From Terriglobia bacterium (GTDB lineage Bacteria > Acidobacteriota > Terriglobia > Acidiferrales > UBA7541), in assembly GCA_020072785.1 (NCBI GenBank), contig JAIQGG010000002.1, positions 434,001-498,000 on the forward strand: 64,000 nucleotides of DNA, in the 5' to 3' direction. A model generated the notes under the pieces. It was not told the DNA's origin. It made no database searches and saw nothing but the letters and a program-made list of their open reading frames with translations. Positions 1-9,081 of this stretch are shown piece by piece; within the stretch, counting starts at the first letter, position 1, and each line of letters opens with the position of its first letter. The position numbers and the translations under genes were made by a program.

Positions 1-384
1 GGCTATGCCGCCGCGGAACAGGCCGTAACCAAGCTCGAGCAGGAGTGGTTCACCCTGCAGCTCGCGCACGACTGGGGCAAGCTCACCCGCATGGTCTCCG
101 ACGATTTCATCCTCACGGAGTCCGACGGCAAACTGGGCAACCGCGACTCCATGTTCGCGGGATACAAGGAAGAGGCGGGAATGACGCTCAGCATCAAGAT
201 GAACTTCATGGTCTCCCACGCCGTGGCTGCCAACGCCGTCATCGCCACCGGCCTCGACGATATCACCCTCAAGGAAAAAGACGGCCGGATCACCCACCGC
301 TACGAACGCTTCACCGACACCTGGATCCATCGCGATGGCCGCTGGCAATGTGTCGCCGAACAGCTCACGTTGGCGCATCCCTAG
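1..384 (+). CDS. SnoaL/DUF4440-like protein, 5' end missing
   Basis: The frame is open from the first base of the window and stops at 382-384, so the start codon lies upstream. The visible 127 residues have the NTF2/SnoaL-like pattern of DUF4440: an N-terminal helix rich in Glu/Gln, 'DDFILTESDG', and a final strand pair ending 'WIHRDGRWQCVAEQLT', which is the typical closing motif of this small cone-fold family. Family members are often ketosteroid-isomerase-like, but their substrates are usually unknown. A signal peptide cannot be judged because the N-terminus is cut off. The internal ATG at 91 would remove half the fold, so it is not the likely start. Confidence 0.75.
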   Translation, partial: GYAAAEQAVTKLEQEWFTLQLAHDWGKLTRMVSDDFILTESDGKLGNRDSMFAGYKEEAGMTLSIKMNFMVSHAVAANAVIATGLDDITLKEKDGRITHRYERFTDTWIHRDGRWQCVAEQLTLAHP

Positions 385-584
385 CGCCGCCAGTTTCCGC
401 TGCTTCATCCGCAGGGAGGACATGGAGGTAGCGGCCGAATTGCGGAACATCCAGGAAGCCGCGCAACTCCCCAGTTTCTTCGCGCTCCCCGCGGGCTATC
501 AAATATACGCGCCCCGCAAGCCCCAGACGCGCTATAGTGCGCCCCATACGGGCTCGCATCTTCACCTTTGAGAGGAGATTGACT

Positions 585-1094
585 ATGGCCTTTTGCGGAA
601 ATTGTGGTGCGGCAGTTCCCGACGGGACGGCTTTCTGTGGTAAATGCGGTGGCCGCGTGGGTGCTGCCTCCGCGGCTCCGGCCGGCTCGGCAACCGGAGG
701 CTCCGGTGCTTCTGCGGGCGCGCCCGCGGCTGCCAATCCCGGCTTGTCCATTAATCTCGTCTATGCCCTGACTTATGTTTTGGGACTGATCACGGGCATT
801 CTGTTTTTGGTGCTCGATCCCTACAAGAACGACCGCAAAGTGCGCTTCCACTGCTTTCAGTCGATCTTTTTCCACGTCGTGGTCATCGCTATTTTCATTG
901 CCGCCTTCATCGTCGAGGCAATCCTGGCGGCAGTCAGCGGAGGCGTTCTCGGCCTGCTCTTCTTGCCCATCCATTTGGTCCTCTGGCTGGGCACTTTCTG
1001 CGCCTGGATCTTCCTGATGTACAAGGCTTACCAGGGCGAGGAGTTCCGCCTGCCCATCATTGGCGCACTGGCGGCCAAGCAGGCCGGCAGCTAG
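585..1094 (+). CDS. zinc-ribbon plus DUF4870-like membrane protein
   Basis: This 169-residue protein starts with a zinc ribbon, 'CGNCGAAVPDGTAFCGKCG' (two CxxC pairs), then a Gly/Ala/Ser linker, then a hydrophobic domain of about three membrane segments ('LTYVLGLITGILFLVLDP', 'FHVVVIAIFIAAFIVEAIL', 'LVLWLGTFCAWIFLMYKAY'). 'KNDRKVRFHCFQSI' between the first two segments is typical of DUF4870/Tic20-like proteins. The start at 585 has AGAGGAGA at 571-578. An earlier in-frame ATG at 537 lacks such a site. The function is unknown; the ribbon probably faces the cytoplasm. The gene is followed by a perfect hairpin at 1117-1138. Confidence 0.8.
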   Translation: MAFCGNCGAAVPDGTAFCGKCGGRVGAASAAPAGSATGGSGASAGAPAAANPGLSINLVYALTYVLGLITGILFLVLDPYKNDRKVRFHCFQSIFFHVVVIAIFIAAFIVEAILAAVSGGVLGLLFLPIHLVLWLGTFCAWIFLMYKAYQGEEFRLPIIGALAAKQAGS

Positions 1095-1116
1095 TCGGCC
1101 CGTCGCATTACGCGGC

Positions 1117-1138
1117 GCCGGCTGGCTTGCCAGCCGGC
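1117..1138. repeat. perfect GC-rich hairpin after the zinc-ribbon gene
   Basis: GCCGGCTGGC at 1117-1126 pairs perfectly with GCCAGCCGGC at 1129-1138 around a 2-nt loop, 22 bp after the stop at 1094. There is no T-run after it, so it may be an mRNA 3'-end stabiliser, a Rho-assisted end or a REP-like element rather than a classical terminator. Confidence 0.5.
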
Positions 1139-1308
1139 GGGCCGGCGCCGCAAGGTGCTTTGGAGACAAAGATAAACAGGCACTGCTCCTCGGATCGGCT
1201 CGCGCTTCTTTTCCTCTCGTTGCTCTTCGCGAGTGCCGCTGGCTGCGGCCACTCGATGTCCTCGCCCGCATCCCTCGCGGAGGCGCCGCCAAGTTCCGCC
1301 CTATCCGC

Positions 1309-1335
1309 TGTATGTGTGACCGCGAAGCGGTCAAC
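1309..1335 (+). repeat. palindromic repeat family, copy 1
   Basis: The core TGACCGCGAAGCGGTCA at 1317-1333 is a perfect palindrome with a GAA loop, preceded by TGTATGTG. Related copies lie at 7615-7638, 8661-8689, 9082-9108, 29659-29680 and, inverted, 45530-45556. All are between genes or beside a start codon. Confidence 0.7.
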
Positions 1336-1517
1336 GCTCCCGCGCCTCGGCGCCAGCGCAAAAAACGGAATTTTCGTCCTCGACAGTTCCTCCGCGCAAG
1401 CCCGCAAGCTCGTCCCCCGCTCGGTCATGTTTCCGCAGGGCCTCACCCTGCGCAAGATCGTTGCCGTGTTCTCCGGCAGGGGAATCGGGCGTATCATGGG
1501 TTGGTTCGCCTACAGCT

Positions 1518-2798
1518 ATGAAATATCACCCCCTTCACGGACACCACGCACTGCACTCACATCCCGCAAACCAGGAAAAAGAGGCAGCCAAGGCGGCGCA
1601 TGTGCCGCCGCAACCAACGCTGCCAGCAGGGCCGAGTGCGGCGGCGGAGCAGGCGATTTCGGGGTTTTCGGGGCTGGGGATTGCTCCGGGGTTGCTGGCC
1701 ACGCTGGTGCGGCTGGGGTACGTGACGCCCACGCCGATTCAGCAGCAGGCCATTCCGGCGGCGCTGCAGGGGAAAGATATTGTAGGGATCGCGCAGACCG
1801 GCACGGGGAAGACGCTGGCCTTCGGCATTCCGATGATCCAGCGGTTGGCGCAGATCAAGGGGCAGGGGCTGGTGGTGCTGCCGACGCGCGAGCTGGCGCT
1901 GCAGGTGGATGAAGCGCTGCGCAAGGCGGGGCAGAGCGTGTCGTTGCGCACGGCGGTGCTGATCGGCGGGGCGGGGATGGGGCCGCAGATGCAGGCGCTG
2001 GCGCGCAAGCCGCACGTCATCGTGGCCACGCCGGGACGGCTGATGGATCACATGCAGCGGCGCACGGCGAAGCTCGACCACGTGCAGATCCTGGTGCTGG
2101 ACGAAGCCGACCGCATGCTGGACATGGGATTTGCGCCGGTGATCGAGAAGATTATCGCCGCGGTGCCGCGCGACCGGCAGACCATGCTCTTCTCCGCGAC
2201 CATGCCCGCGGGAATCATGAAGATGGCCGCGGCGCATATGAAGTTGCCGCTGCGCGTGGAAGTAGCGCCGGCGGGAACGCCGGCGGAACGCGTGACCCAG
2301 GAAGTATTCGTGATTCACAAAGAGGCCAAGAACCGCCTGCTGCAGAATCTCCTGGAGCAGTACCCCGGGACGACGCTGATCTTCACGCGCACCAAGCACG
2401 GGGCCAAGGCGCTGACCAGGAACCTGCGCGCCATGGGCCACAACGCGGCGGAGATTCACTCCAACCGCTCGCTGGCGCAGCGCCGCGAGGCGCTGGACGG
2501 CTTCAAGTCGGGGCGATACCGCGTGCTGGTGGCCACGGACATCGCTTCGCGGGGCATCGACGTGGCGGGCATCGGGCTGGTGCTGAACTACGATCTGCCC
2601 GCCAATCCCGAGGATTACGTGCACCGCATCGGGCGCACGGCGCGCGCGGGCGCGGGCGGGCACGCCATCACGTTCGCGACGCCGGACCAAAAAGGGGAGA
2701 TCCGGCAGATCGAGCGGCTGATCAGCAAAAGCCTGAAGATTTCGCCGGTGCCGAATCTGCTGGCCGACCGGCGGCGGGAGTTTCCGGCGCGGCGCTGA
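1518..2798 (+). CDS. DEAD-box ATP-dependent RNA helicase
   Basis: This is an RNA helicase of about 426 residues that would unwind RNA secondary structure during decay, ribosome assembly or translation in the cytoplasm. The motifs are in the expected order: Q motif '[17 protein letters not shown]', Walker A 'AQTGTGKT', 'PTRELALQV', 'TPGRLMD', DEAD box '[13 protein letters not shown]', 'LFSATMP', '[11 protein letters not shown]', and the arginine-finger motif '[10 protein letters not shown]'. The C-terminus ends soon after the second RecA domain ('[10 protein letters not shown]'), giving a short RhlE-like protein without an RNA-binding tail. The N-terminus to about residue 45 is His/Ala/Pro-rich. 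The ATG at 1518 ('MKYHPLHG') is chosen over an upstream ATG at 1461, but no strong ribosome site decides it. Confidence 0.93.
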   Translation: MKYHPLHGHHALHSHPANQEKEAAKAAHVPPQPTLPAGPSAAAEQAISGFSGLGIAPGLLATLVRLGYVTPTPIQQQAIPAALQGKDIVGIAQTGTGKTLAFGIPMIQRLAQIKGQGLVVLPTRELALQVDEALRKAGQSVSLRTAVLIGGAGMGPQMQALARKPHVIVATPGRLMDHMQRRTAKLDHVQILVLDEADRMLDMGFAPVIEKIIAAVPRDRQTMLFSATMPAGIMKMAAAHMKLPLRVEVAPAGTPAERVTQEVFVIHKEAKNRLLQNLLEQYPGTTLIFTRTKHGAKALTRNLRAMGHNAAEIHSNRSLAQRREALDGFKSGRYRVLVATDIASRGIDVAGIGLVLNYDLPANPEDYVHRIGRTARAGAGGHAITFATPDQKGEIRQIERLISKSLKISPVPNLLADRRREFPARR

Positions 2799-2905
2799 GA
2801 AGCGCATCGCGCGGCAGGTGGGGTAAAATCATCTACCCCGCCGGGCAGCCGGCAATGGACGGCGGCGGTCAGTTCAACGCAGACGCAGTGGAGGCAGGGA
2901 CGCTC

Positions 2906-3862
2906 ATGGCCAATATCTACGCGGACAATTCACGAAGCATCGGCAGGACGCCGCTGGTGAAGCTGAACCGGCTGACGGCGGGCGCGCGCGGGACCGTGCT
3001 GGCGAAGATCGAGGGGCGCAATCCGGCCTATTCGGTGAAGTGCCGCATCGGCGCGGCGATGATCTGGGACGCGGAGAAGCGCGGGGTGCTGCGGCCGGGC
3101 GTGGAGATTGTCGAGCCCACCAGCGGAAACACGGGGATCGCGCTGGCGTTCGTGGCCGCGGCGCGCGGCTACAAGCTCACGCTGACCATGCCGGAGACGA
3201 TGTCCCTGGAACGGCGGCGGGTGCTGGCGGCGTTTGGCGCAACGCTGCATCTTACGCCGGGGCCCGAGGGCATGCCCGGGGCGATCAAGAAGGCCGCGGA
3301 GATCGCGCAGTCCGATCCGCAGCGCTACTTCATGCCGCAGCAGTTTGAAAACCCGGCGAATCCGGACATCCACGAAAAGACGACGGGCCCGGAAATCTGG
3401 AGCGACACCGACGGGGGCGTGGACGTGCTGGTTTCGGGCGTGGGCACCGGCGGCACGATCACCGGCATTTCGCGTTACATCAAGAAGACCAAAGGCAAGG
3501 CCATCGTTTCGGTGGCGGTGGAGCCGGCGGACAGCCCGGTGATCACGCAGCAGCGCGCGGGGCAGCCGCTCAAGCCTGCGCCGCACAAGATTCAGGGCAT
3601 TGGCGCGGGATTCATCCCCAAGAACCTCGATCTCTCGCTGGTGGACCGCGTCGAGCTGGTGAGCAACGCCGAGGCCATTGAATTTGCGCGGCGCCTGGCG
3701 CAGGAAGAGGGCATCCTGAGCGGCATCTCCTGCGGCGCGGCCGCGGCGGTGGCCGTGCGCCTGGCCAGGATGGAGGAGTTCGCCGGGAAGACCATCGTGA
3801 CCATCCTGCCGGATTCCGGAGAGCGCTACATCTCTTCGGTGCTGTTCGAGGGCCTCGGATAA
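2906..3862 (+). CDS. cysK: cysteine synthase A (O-acetylserine sulfhydrylase)
   Basis: A PLP enzyme that makes L-cysteine from O-acetylserine and sulfide. The 318-residue length is normal. The PLP lysine lies in '[11 protein letters not shown]', the substrate loop is '[12 protein letters not shown]', the phosphate-binding loop is '[10 protein letters not shown]', and the C-terminal '[11 protein letters not shown]' is also characteristic. The ATG at 2906 ('MANIYADN') has GGAGGCAGGGA at 2890-2900 just upstream, so I prefer it to an in-frame ATG at 2855. The stop lies 39 bp before cysE, so the two genes for the last two steps of cysteine synthesis probably form one transcript. Confidence 0.95.
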   Translation: MANIYADNSRSIGRTPLVKLNRLTAGARGTVLAKIEGRNPAYSVKCRIGAAMIWDAEKRGVLRPGVEIVEPTSGNTGIALAFVAAARGYKLTLTMPETMSLERRRVLAAFGATLHLTPGPEGMPGAIKKAAEIAQSDPQRYFMPQQFENPANPDIHEKTTGPEIWSDTDGGVDVLVSGVGTGGTITGISRYIKKTKGKAIVSVAVEPADSPVITQQRAGQPLKPAPHKIQGIGAGFIPKNLDLSLVDRVELVSNAEAIEFARRLAQEEGILSGISCGAAAAVAVRLARMEEFAGKTIVTILPDSGERYISSVLFEGLG

Positions 3863-3901
3863 CCAGCGTCCGGCGGGGAGCGTTGCGGGCGGAAGATCAT
3901 C

Positions 3902-4816
3902 ATGAGCGTTGAAAACCTGAATCGCCTGGCCCGGGAATTCCGCATGGCCCTCGACGCGCAGCTCGCCGGGGACGAGCACAGCGAGTTCCAGTTGCCGAGC
4001 CGGGAAGTCGTGGCGGCGGTCTGCCGGCACTATCTGCAAATTCTCTTTCCCATCTATTTTGCGCCGCTGGGCGCGGCGCCCCATCCGCCCGTGGGCGCTT
4101 ACCTGCGCGAGATGCAGACGCTGCTCACGGATCAGATCTGCCGCGCGGTGCGCTTCGATTGCCGGAGCAAGGGCAAGCCCTCGCCGGCGGATCCCGCGCA
4201 TTGCGTGGAAGAAGTGCTGGGGCCTTTGTTCGAGCAGTTTCCGGAGCTGGCAGGGCTGCTGGCCAGCGATCTGCAGTCCGCGTATCAGAACGATCCGGCG
4301 GCAGCCAGCTTTGAGGACATCCTGCTGAGTTATCCGTATATTGAGGCAATCACGGTGCAGCGGCTGGCGCACCGGCTCTATCTGCTGGATGTGCCGTTTA
4401 TTCCGCGCATGATGACGGAAGTGGCGCACAGCCACACGGGGATTGATATCAGCCCGGGCGCGGCGATTGGCGAGTCGTTTTTCATCGATCACGGCACGGG
4501 CGTGGTGATCGGGGAAACGGCGGTGATCGGCAACAAGGTGACGCTGTATCACGGGGTGACGCTGGGGGCCTTCAATCCCACGCTGCGGGATGCCACCGGG
4601 ACGCTGCAGCGCGGGCGCGAGAATAAGCGCCATCCCGACCTCGAGGACCACGTTACCGTCTATCCCAACGCGACCATCCTCGGCGGGAAGACGCGCATCG
4701 GGCACCACAGCATCATTGGCGGCAACGTCTGGCTCACGCACTCCGTGGCGCCCTACAGCAAGGTGACCATGAAGGATCCCGAGTTGGTCATTCGCAGCGA
4801 TCATCCGCAGGAGTGA
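3902..4816 (+). CDS. cysE: serine O-acetyltransferase
   Basis: This enzyme acetylates serine with acetyl-CoA to give O-acetylserine, the substrate of the CysK encoded just upstream. The protein is 304 residues, with an N-terminal helical region and a C-terminal left-handed beta-helix of hexapeptide repeats ('TGIDISPGAAIGESFFIDHG', 'GVVIGETAVIGNKVTLYHGV', 'NATILGGKTRIGHHSIIGG'). The catalytic Asp-His motif is visible in 'IDHGTG'. The N-terminal part is longer than in E. coli CysE and resembles the EpsC-like form. The final residues 'RSDHPQE' do not end in Ile, the usual anchor for docking into the CysK active site, so a classical cysteine synthase complex may not form. Confidence 0.93.
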   Translation: MSVENLNRLAREFRMALDAQLAGDEHSEFQLPSREVVAAVCRHYLQILFPIYFAPLGAAPHPPVGAYLREMQTLLTDQICRAVRFDCRSKGKPSPADPAHCVEEVLGPLFEQFPELAGLLASDLQSAYQNDPAAASFEDILLSYPYIEAITVQRLAHRLYLLDVPFIPRMMTEVAHSHTGIDISPGAAIGESFFIDHGTGVVIGETAVIGNKVTLYHGVTLGAFNPTLRDATGTLQRGRENKRHPDLEDHVTVYPNATILGGKTRIGHHSIIGGNVWLTHSVAPYSKVTMKDPELVIRSDHPQE

Positions 4817-4876
4817 ACGCGGGCGGCGGGGCGAGAGATGGCCGTGTCCCCCTTCTTTCTCCAAGGAGGTTGTTCC

Positions 4877-6169
4877 ATGGGATTCCGATTCCTCGCAGGT
4901 CTTCTATTTGCGGCACTTCTGAGTATTCCAATCTTTGCGCAGACACCGAAGGTATCCGAGCAGGGGCAGAAATGCCTGGACTGCCATGCGGCGACGACGC
5001 CGGGCGCGGTGGAACAGTGGCGTGAGAGCGCGCACGCCAGAAAGGGCGTGGACTGCTACTCCTGCCACCAGGCCGCGGCAGGCGATCCTGCGGCGTTTGA
5101 TCACTACGGGCAGAAGATCGCCGTGATCGTCACGCCGAACTACTGCGGGCGTTGCCACGAGAAAGAGGTGGAGCAGTTCGAGAAAAGCCACCACGCGAAG
5201 GCGGCGCAGTTCATCGGGTCGCTGGACAACATGCTGGGGGAGATCGTGGAGGGCGGGCCGGCGGCGATGAACGGCTGCCGGCAGTGCCACGGCAGCGAGG
5301 TGAAATATCTGGGCGGCGGGAAGTTCGATGCGGCCACGTGGCCGAACAGCGGGATCGGGAGGGTGAACCCGGACAAGAGCCTGGGCACGTGCGCGGCCTG
5401 CCACGGGCGGCACAGCTTCAGCTCGGCGCTGGCGCGGCAGCCGGAAAACTGCGGGAAGTGCCACATGGGTCCGGACCATCCGCAGATCGAGATCTACAAC
5501 GAATCGAAGCACGGGATTCAGTTCCGGGCGAACATCGCGAAAATGAACCTGGAATCGAAGTCGTGGGTGGTGGGGAAGGACTATTCGGCGGCGCCGACGT
5601 GCGCCACCTGCCACATGAGCGCGACGTCCACGCAAGGGATCACGCACGACGTGGGCGACCGCATCAGCTACACGCTGCGGCCGGTGGTCAGCATCAAGCT
5701 GGAAAACTGGGAGAAGCGGCGGGCGGCGATGCAGGACGTGTGCTCGGCCTGTCACGCGACGGGCTGGGTGGAAAACTTCTACAAGCAGTACGAAGGAACG
5801 ATCGAGCTGTACAACGAAAAGTTTGCCAAGCCGGCGAAGGGCATCATGGACAAGCTGTATGCGGCGGGCAAGCTGACCCGGACGCCGTTCGACGAGAAGC
5901 TGGAGTGGACCTACTACGAAATGTGGCACCACCAGGGGCGGCGCGCGCGCATGGGCACGGCGATGATGGGGCCGGACTACACGCAGTGGCACGGATTCTA
6001 CGAGGTGGCCAAAACGTTCTACACGGAGTTCATTCCGGATGCCGAGCGGCTGCTGCCCGGGGTGACCGCCGAGGTGATGAAGAGCGACTACCACAAGTGG
6101 ACGAAAGGAATGACCAAAGAGCAGATTCAGGAGCAGATCGAGTTTTACAAGAAGCGGTACAAGCAGTAG
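4877..6169 (+). CDS. octaheme cytochrome c, hydroxylamine-oxidoreductase family
   Basis: A 430-residue exported protein with signal peptide 'MGFRFLAGLLFAALLSIPIF'. Eight CxxCH haem sites begin at residues 33, 60, 90, 134, 172, 192, 242 and 289. The C-terminal haem-free part contains 'YYEMWHHQGRRARMG' and 'MMGPDYTQWHGFYEVAKTFY', which I recognise as the signature of the octaheme HAO family. Members oxidise hydroxylamine or hydrazine, or run in reverse as nitrite or hydroxylamine reductases. Direction depends on whether the catalytic haem is cross-linked to a Tyr, which needs an alignment. Strong ribosome site AAGGAGG at 4863-4869. The following hairpin at 6190-6233 suggests it is transcribed alone. 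Periplasmic location is inferred. Confidence 0.88.
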   Translation: MGFRFLAGLLFAALLSIPIFAQTPKVSEQGQKCLDCHAATTPGAVEQWRESAHARKGVDCYSCHQAAAGDPAAFDHYGQKIAVIVTPNYCGRCHEKEVEQFEKSHHAKAAQFIGSLDNMLGEIVEGGPAAMNGCRQCHGSEVKYLGGGKFDAATWPNSGIGRVNPDKSLGTCAACHGRHSFSSALARQPENCGKCHMGPDHPQIEIYNESKHGIQFRANIAKMNLESKSWVVGKDYSAAPTCATCHMSATSTQGITHDVGDRISYTLRPVVSIKLENWEKRRAAMQDVCSACHATGWVENFYKQYEGTIELYNEKFAKPAKGIMDKLYAAGKLTRTPFDEKLEWTYYEMWHHQGRRARMGTAMMGPDYTQWHGFYEVAKTFYTEFIPDAERLLPGVTAEVMKSDYHKWTKGMTKEQIQEQIEFYKKRYKQ

Positions 6170-6189
6170 CGAAATAAGATTGGCAAGGG

Positions 6190-6233
6190 ATCGCCGTGCT
6201 GGAGGAAGACTCCGGCACGGCGATTGTGTTTTT
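6190..6233. terminator. Rho-independent terminator, between convergent genes
   Basis: ATCGCCGTGC at 6190-6199 pairs with GCACGGCGAT at 6215-6224, the loop contains a second small GGAG/CTCC stem, and TGTGTTTTT follows at 6225-6233. It ends the octaheme cytochrome transcript on the + strand. Confidence 0.8.
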
Positions 6234-6262
6234 GGGCGGCGGCTACAGCGGCGGAAGAGAGA

Positions 6263-7609
6263 TCAGTGGGGGGCGGGGTCGCGAAAGGCTTCGGGTGGAT
6301 CGAGGAAGGACTGCTGCCAGAAGGCATCGTCGGCGAGGGAGCCGGATTGCCATTGCTGAAGGAGGCCGAGAGTGGCGGCGACTTCTCCGCCGTCGGCGGT
6401 GTCGAAGAGGATGAGGATGCCGGCGAGAGGCTGGGCGGAAGAGGAGGATGCGGCGGCGGCTTTGAGGAAGAGCGATTTGGCGAAGCTGCGGCGGGCTTGG
6501 GTGGTGGAAACTTTTTCGGCCTGCGGGACGGGCTGCACCCAGATGATTCTTACGGTTTTGCCTTGCAGGGGTTCCCACTTGCCGGGGAAGAGCCCGGTTT
6601 CTTCGCGGGTCACGCGGTAAAGCGGCTGGTCCTGCCCGCTTGGCGCGGTCGGAGAGGAGGAATTGCCAGCACCATAGCGCTCGGGAAGTTCGAGCTGCGC
6701 GCGGCGAATCCAGCCGCGGCTGGCGCCGGAAATCTGCACGTGCACCCAGTCGGGCTGCAGGTCGAGGATTTCGAACTGGTCCTGGGCTTCGGCGGCGAAG
6801 AGGACGCGCGCGCCATTCTCGGGCTTGGCCAGGATGGGCGTGCCGGTCTTGCGAACGGCGGCGAGGTTTGCGGGATGGGCCTGGGTGCGCTGGATCTCCT
6901 GGAGGTTGAGGACCGTGGCGTTGAGTTGCTGCATGCGCTTTTCGGCGGCTTCGCGCTGCTTGCGCAGGGAGTCGATTTCTTGTTCCGCGGCGGAGGAGGG
7001 AGCGGGCTGGGATTCGGCGGCGGAAGCAGCGGTGGCAGGCTCGGGAGCGGAGCCGGCGGCGCCGTAGCCGCGGACATTGGGCACGGGCAGGGTCAGGCGA
7101 TAGGCGGGGCGCGCAGGGCCGCCAGCGGACGCGGCGCTGGTGGCGGAAGCGGATTTGCCGTCGAGAGCTTCCGCGAGGCGGTCGAGGAGATCGTTTTCAA
7201 GGCGGCCGTTGGAGGGCAGGACGCGATAGCCGGCCTCGGCGGGATTGGGAGCGGCGTACCAGGCGGAGATCTTGGCGTGAACGCGGACGATGGTGTCGCC
7301 GGTGACGCGGGCGGTGAGCTGAAAAGTGCACTGGTAGTAGGCGCGCTCGAAGCGCTCGAGGGGCTGGTCTACGGTGCCGACGAAGCCGTCGAGGAGAGGC
7401 AGGTGCCCGCTGGCGGAAGCGCGCAGGGGTTGCAAAGCCTTCTCGACTTCGGGCTTGGTGTGCAGGAAGGTGCGCTCGATGGGAGCGTCCTGTGCGAATG
7501 CGGCGCAGCAGGAGAAGAGCGCGAGGGCGCAGAGGCAGAGCGAACGGAAAAGAGAGCGGGAAGCGTGGCGGGGCGGCCGCTTCGCGGGATTCGTCGCTGG
7601 CACGTTCAT
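6263..7609 (-). CDS. exported SH3-domain protein with coiled coil
   Basis: A 448-residue protein with an N-terminal signal-like segment 'LFRSLCLCALALFSCCAAFA'. A domain follows ('RTFLHTKPEVEKALQPL') that resembles the equivalent part of the upstream protein. Next come an Ala/Pro/Ser-rich linker, a coiled coil near residues 210-245 ('EQEIDSLRKQREAAEKRMQQ'), and a bacterial SH3 domain ('GTPILAKPENGARVLFAA' to 'WVHVQISGASRGWIRRAQLE'). The C-terminal 150 residues are unrecognised. Function is unknown; bacterial SH3 domains often bind peptidoglycan or envelope partners. Start choice: ATG at 7654 would overlap the upstream stop (ATGA), but it would translate across a palindromic repeat at 7615-7638. 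ATG at 7609, with AGGT just before it, avoids that and is preferred. Confidence 0.7.
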   Translation of the reverse strand: MNVPATNPAKRPPRHASRSLFRSLCLCALALFSCCAAFAQDAPIERTFLHTKPEVEKALQPLRASASGHLPLLDGFVGTVDQPLERFERAYYQCTFQLTARVTGDTIVRVHAKISAWYAAPNPAEAGYRVLPSNGRLENDLLDRLAEALDGKSASATSAASAGGPARPAYRLTLPVPNVRGYGAAGSAPEPATAASAAESQPAPSSAAEQEIDSLRKQREAAEKRMQQLNATVLNLQEIQRTQAHPANLAAVRKTGTPILAKPENGARVLFAAEAQDQFEILDLQPDWVHVQISGASRGWIRRAQLELPERYGAGNSSSPTAPSGQDQPLYRVTREETGLFPGKWEPLQGKTVRIIWVQPVPQAEKVSTTQARRSFAKSLFLKAAAASSSSAQPLAGILILFDTADGGEVAATLGLLQQWQSGSLADDAFWQQSFLDPPEAFRDPAPH

Positions 7610-7614
7610 TGACC

Positions 7615-7638
7615 TGTGCAACCGCAAAGCGGCCGTCC
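7615..7638. repeat. palindromic repeat family, copy 2
   Basis: TGTGCAACCGCAAAGCGGCC matches the family core (ACCGC-AAA-GCGG). It lies directly before the preferred start (7609, minus strand) of the SH3 protein gene and argues against the earlier start at 7654. Confidence 0.6.
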
Positions 7639-7650
7639 TCTTCACGCCGC

Positions 7651-8583
7651 TCATGGCAGGGGCTCCAGTTGGTCGCGGCGGATCCAGCCACGCTGGCCGC
7701 TGGGAATTTCCACGCCGTACCAGTAAGGAGTGAGGACCAGGATGACGACTTCGGTATAGGCGGTGAGGGGCTGCAGGGTGGTGGCGCTGCGGAAGGGAGC
7801 GGCCTTGAGCTCGCCGGCGGGAGCTTTGACGCGGGCCTCGACGGCATGGCGGAGGGCCTGGGCGCGCTGTTCGAGTTCGCGGACGGAGGATTGCGCGGCG
7901 GCGAGGCGCGCGGATTCATCGTCGCGGCGGCGCTGCCAGAGCTGGCGTTCGGCCTCCGCGCGTTCGCGGCTGCTGCGGGCCTCTTCGGCTTCCTGAGCCT
8001 GGAGCTGCAGCGCCTGCAGGTGCTCCTGGACCGCTTTGTATTCGCTGGATTCGACGGTGCCGTCGGAGGGATGGGCGATGCGCCGCGCGGCTTCGACGTA
8101 GACGGCGTCGATGTGCAGGAGGGTGCGCTGGGCGGCAACGCTTTGCACGACGAAGCGGACGGCGATGGTGCCCTGATCGCCGGCTTCCCGGAAATGGCGC
8201 GGGGCGATCACGTCGGTGCGGATTTTGTAGAAGACTTTCCCGGCTCCCTCCCACTTCGTGAAATAGGGAGAAGAGTCGGCCTCGTTGGCGCCAGTGAGGG
8301 TCTGTTCCTTTTCAAACTGATAGGTGCCGTGGATGGTCTGGTCACGAACGACTTCCAGGACAGCTTGCAGAACGTCGGCTTCCGGGGCCGCGATTTCCGC
8401 GGCGAAGCCCGGGGAAAGGGGAGTCTTGTCCTTGGGCAGAGGAAGAGAGAAGAGCGGCGGAGCGGCGAGGAGAATGAGTGCAAGAAAGGACGCGGCGAGC
8501 CGGAAGCGCCGGAGGACTGCCGAGGTGCAGGTCTTCCGGGAGCGCAAAGCGGCGGGGGTGGTGGGATTTTTGGAAGTGGCCAT
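7651..8583 (-). CDS. exported SH3-domain protein, first of a pair
   Basis: A 310-residue protein starting at ATG 8583 ('MATSKNPTTP'), with a membrane or signal segment 'FRLAASFLALILLAAPPLFS'. A domain with 'TGANEADSSPYFTKWEGAGK' and 'PRHFREAGDQGTIAVRFVVQ' follows, then a long charged coiled coil (about residues 185-255) and a C-terminal SH3-like domain ending 'YWYGVEIPSGQRGWIRRDQL'. The last motif closely matches the SH3 domain of the next gene downstream. The two are therefore diverged paralogues, or at least share two domains, and probably one transcript. An earlier in-frame ATG at 8700 would run through a palindromic repeat and is rejected. Function unknown. Confidence 0.72.
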   Translation of the reverse strand: MATSKNPTTPAALRSRKTCTSAVLRRFRLAASFLALILLAAPPLFSLPLPKDKTPLSPGFAAEIAAPEADVLQAVLEVVRDQTIHGTYQFEKEQTLTGANEADSSPYFTKWEGAGKVFYKIRTDVIAPRHFREAGDQGTIAVRFVVQSVAAQRTLLHIDAVYVEAARRIAHPSDGTVESSEYKAVQEHLQALQLQAQEAEEARSSRERAEAERQLWQRRRDDESARLAAAQSSVRELEQRAQALRHAVEARVKAPAGELKAAPFRSATTLQPLTAYTEVVILVLTPYWYGVEIPSGQRGWIRRDQLEPLP

Positions 8584-8660
8584 GGTCCGTGGTGATGGTC
8601 GTCGCAAAGAGCGCGTGCGGGCGTTCCGGCATCGGCAGCGCGCGAAGACGTTCGTTCTCC

Positions 8661-8689
8661 TGTGTTTCCGTGACCGCGAAGCGGCCAAC
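8661..8689 (+). repeat. palindromic repeat family, copy 3
   Basis: TGACCGCGAAGCGGCCA at 8671-8687, one base off the perfect palindrome of copy 1, preceded by TGTGTTTCCG. It lies upstream of the minus-strand SH3 gene. Confidence 0.65.
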
Positions 8690-9081
8690 AGTCCTGGCAA
8701 CAGTCAGAGTGCACCATAGCAGGCTGCGAAAAACGAAGTAAAGAAAAAGTAGCAAGCGTCTTCGCCGGGAGGCCGGAGTGTGCGCTGGGAAAGAATAATA
8801 ACAAGAAAAAAAGGTCCGAAATTCACGTGAAAAGTTGCAAAATTTCCTTGCAAAGCAATTGCGTGCGCAGTAGCATCCGCCCGATTTTGGTTGCAGGAAA
8901 ACCAGGCAGGGAAACTTCGTGGCGGAGCGAAGTGACTCTGATCACAATGACGGGTGTACTGATTTCACACTTGTGGGCTCCGCGTCCCGGACGATCAAAC
9001 CGCCAGGCGCTTCATCGCATTTCGCTCACAGCGGGGAATAGTTCGCAGGACCAGAGCAACACGGTGCAGTTGCGGGTCATC

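Larger units (their letters stand above)
1095..1517. other. 423-bp gap upstream of the helicase gene
   Basis: The gap holds the hairpin at 1117-1138 and one copy of the palindromic repeat family at 1309-1335. A forward frame through it shows a lipoprotein-like stretch ('LLFASAAGCGHSMSS'), but it has no convincing start or homology and it runs over the repeat, so it is not called as a gene. I see no clear sigma-70 promoter. Confidence 0.5.

Noticed and set aside
1127-1517. A possible lipoprotein gene with 'LLFASAAGC'
   Set aside because: No ATG/GTG start with a ribosome site, translation through a palindromic repeat, and the frame runs into the helicase gene in another frame.
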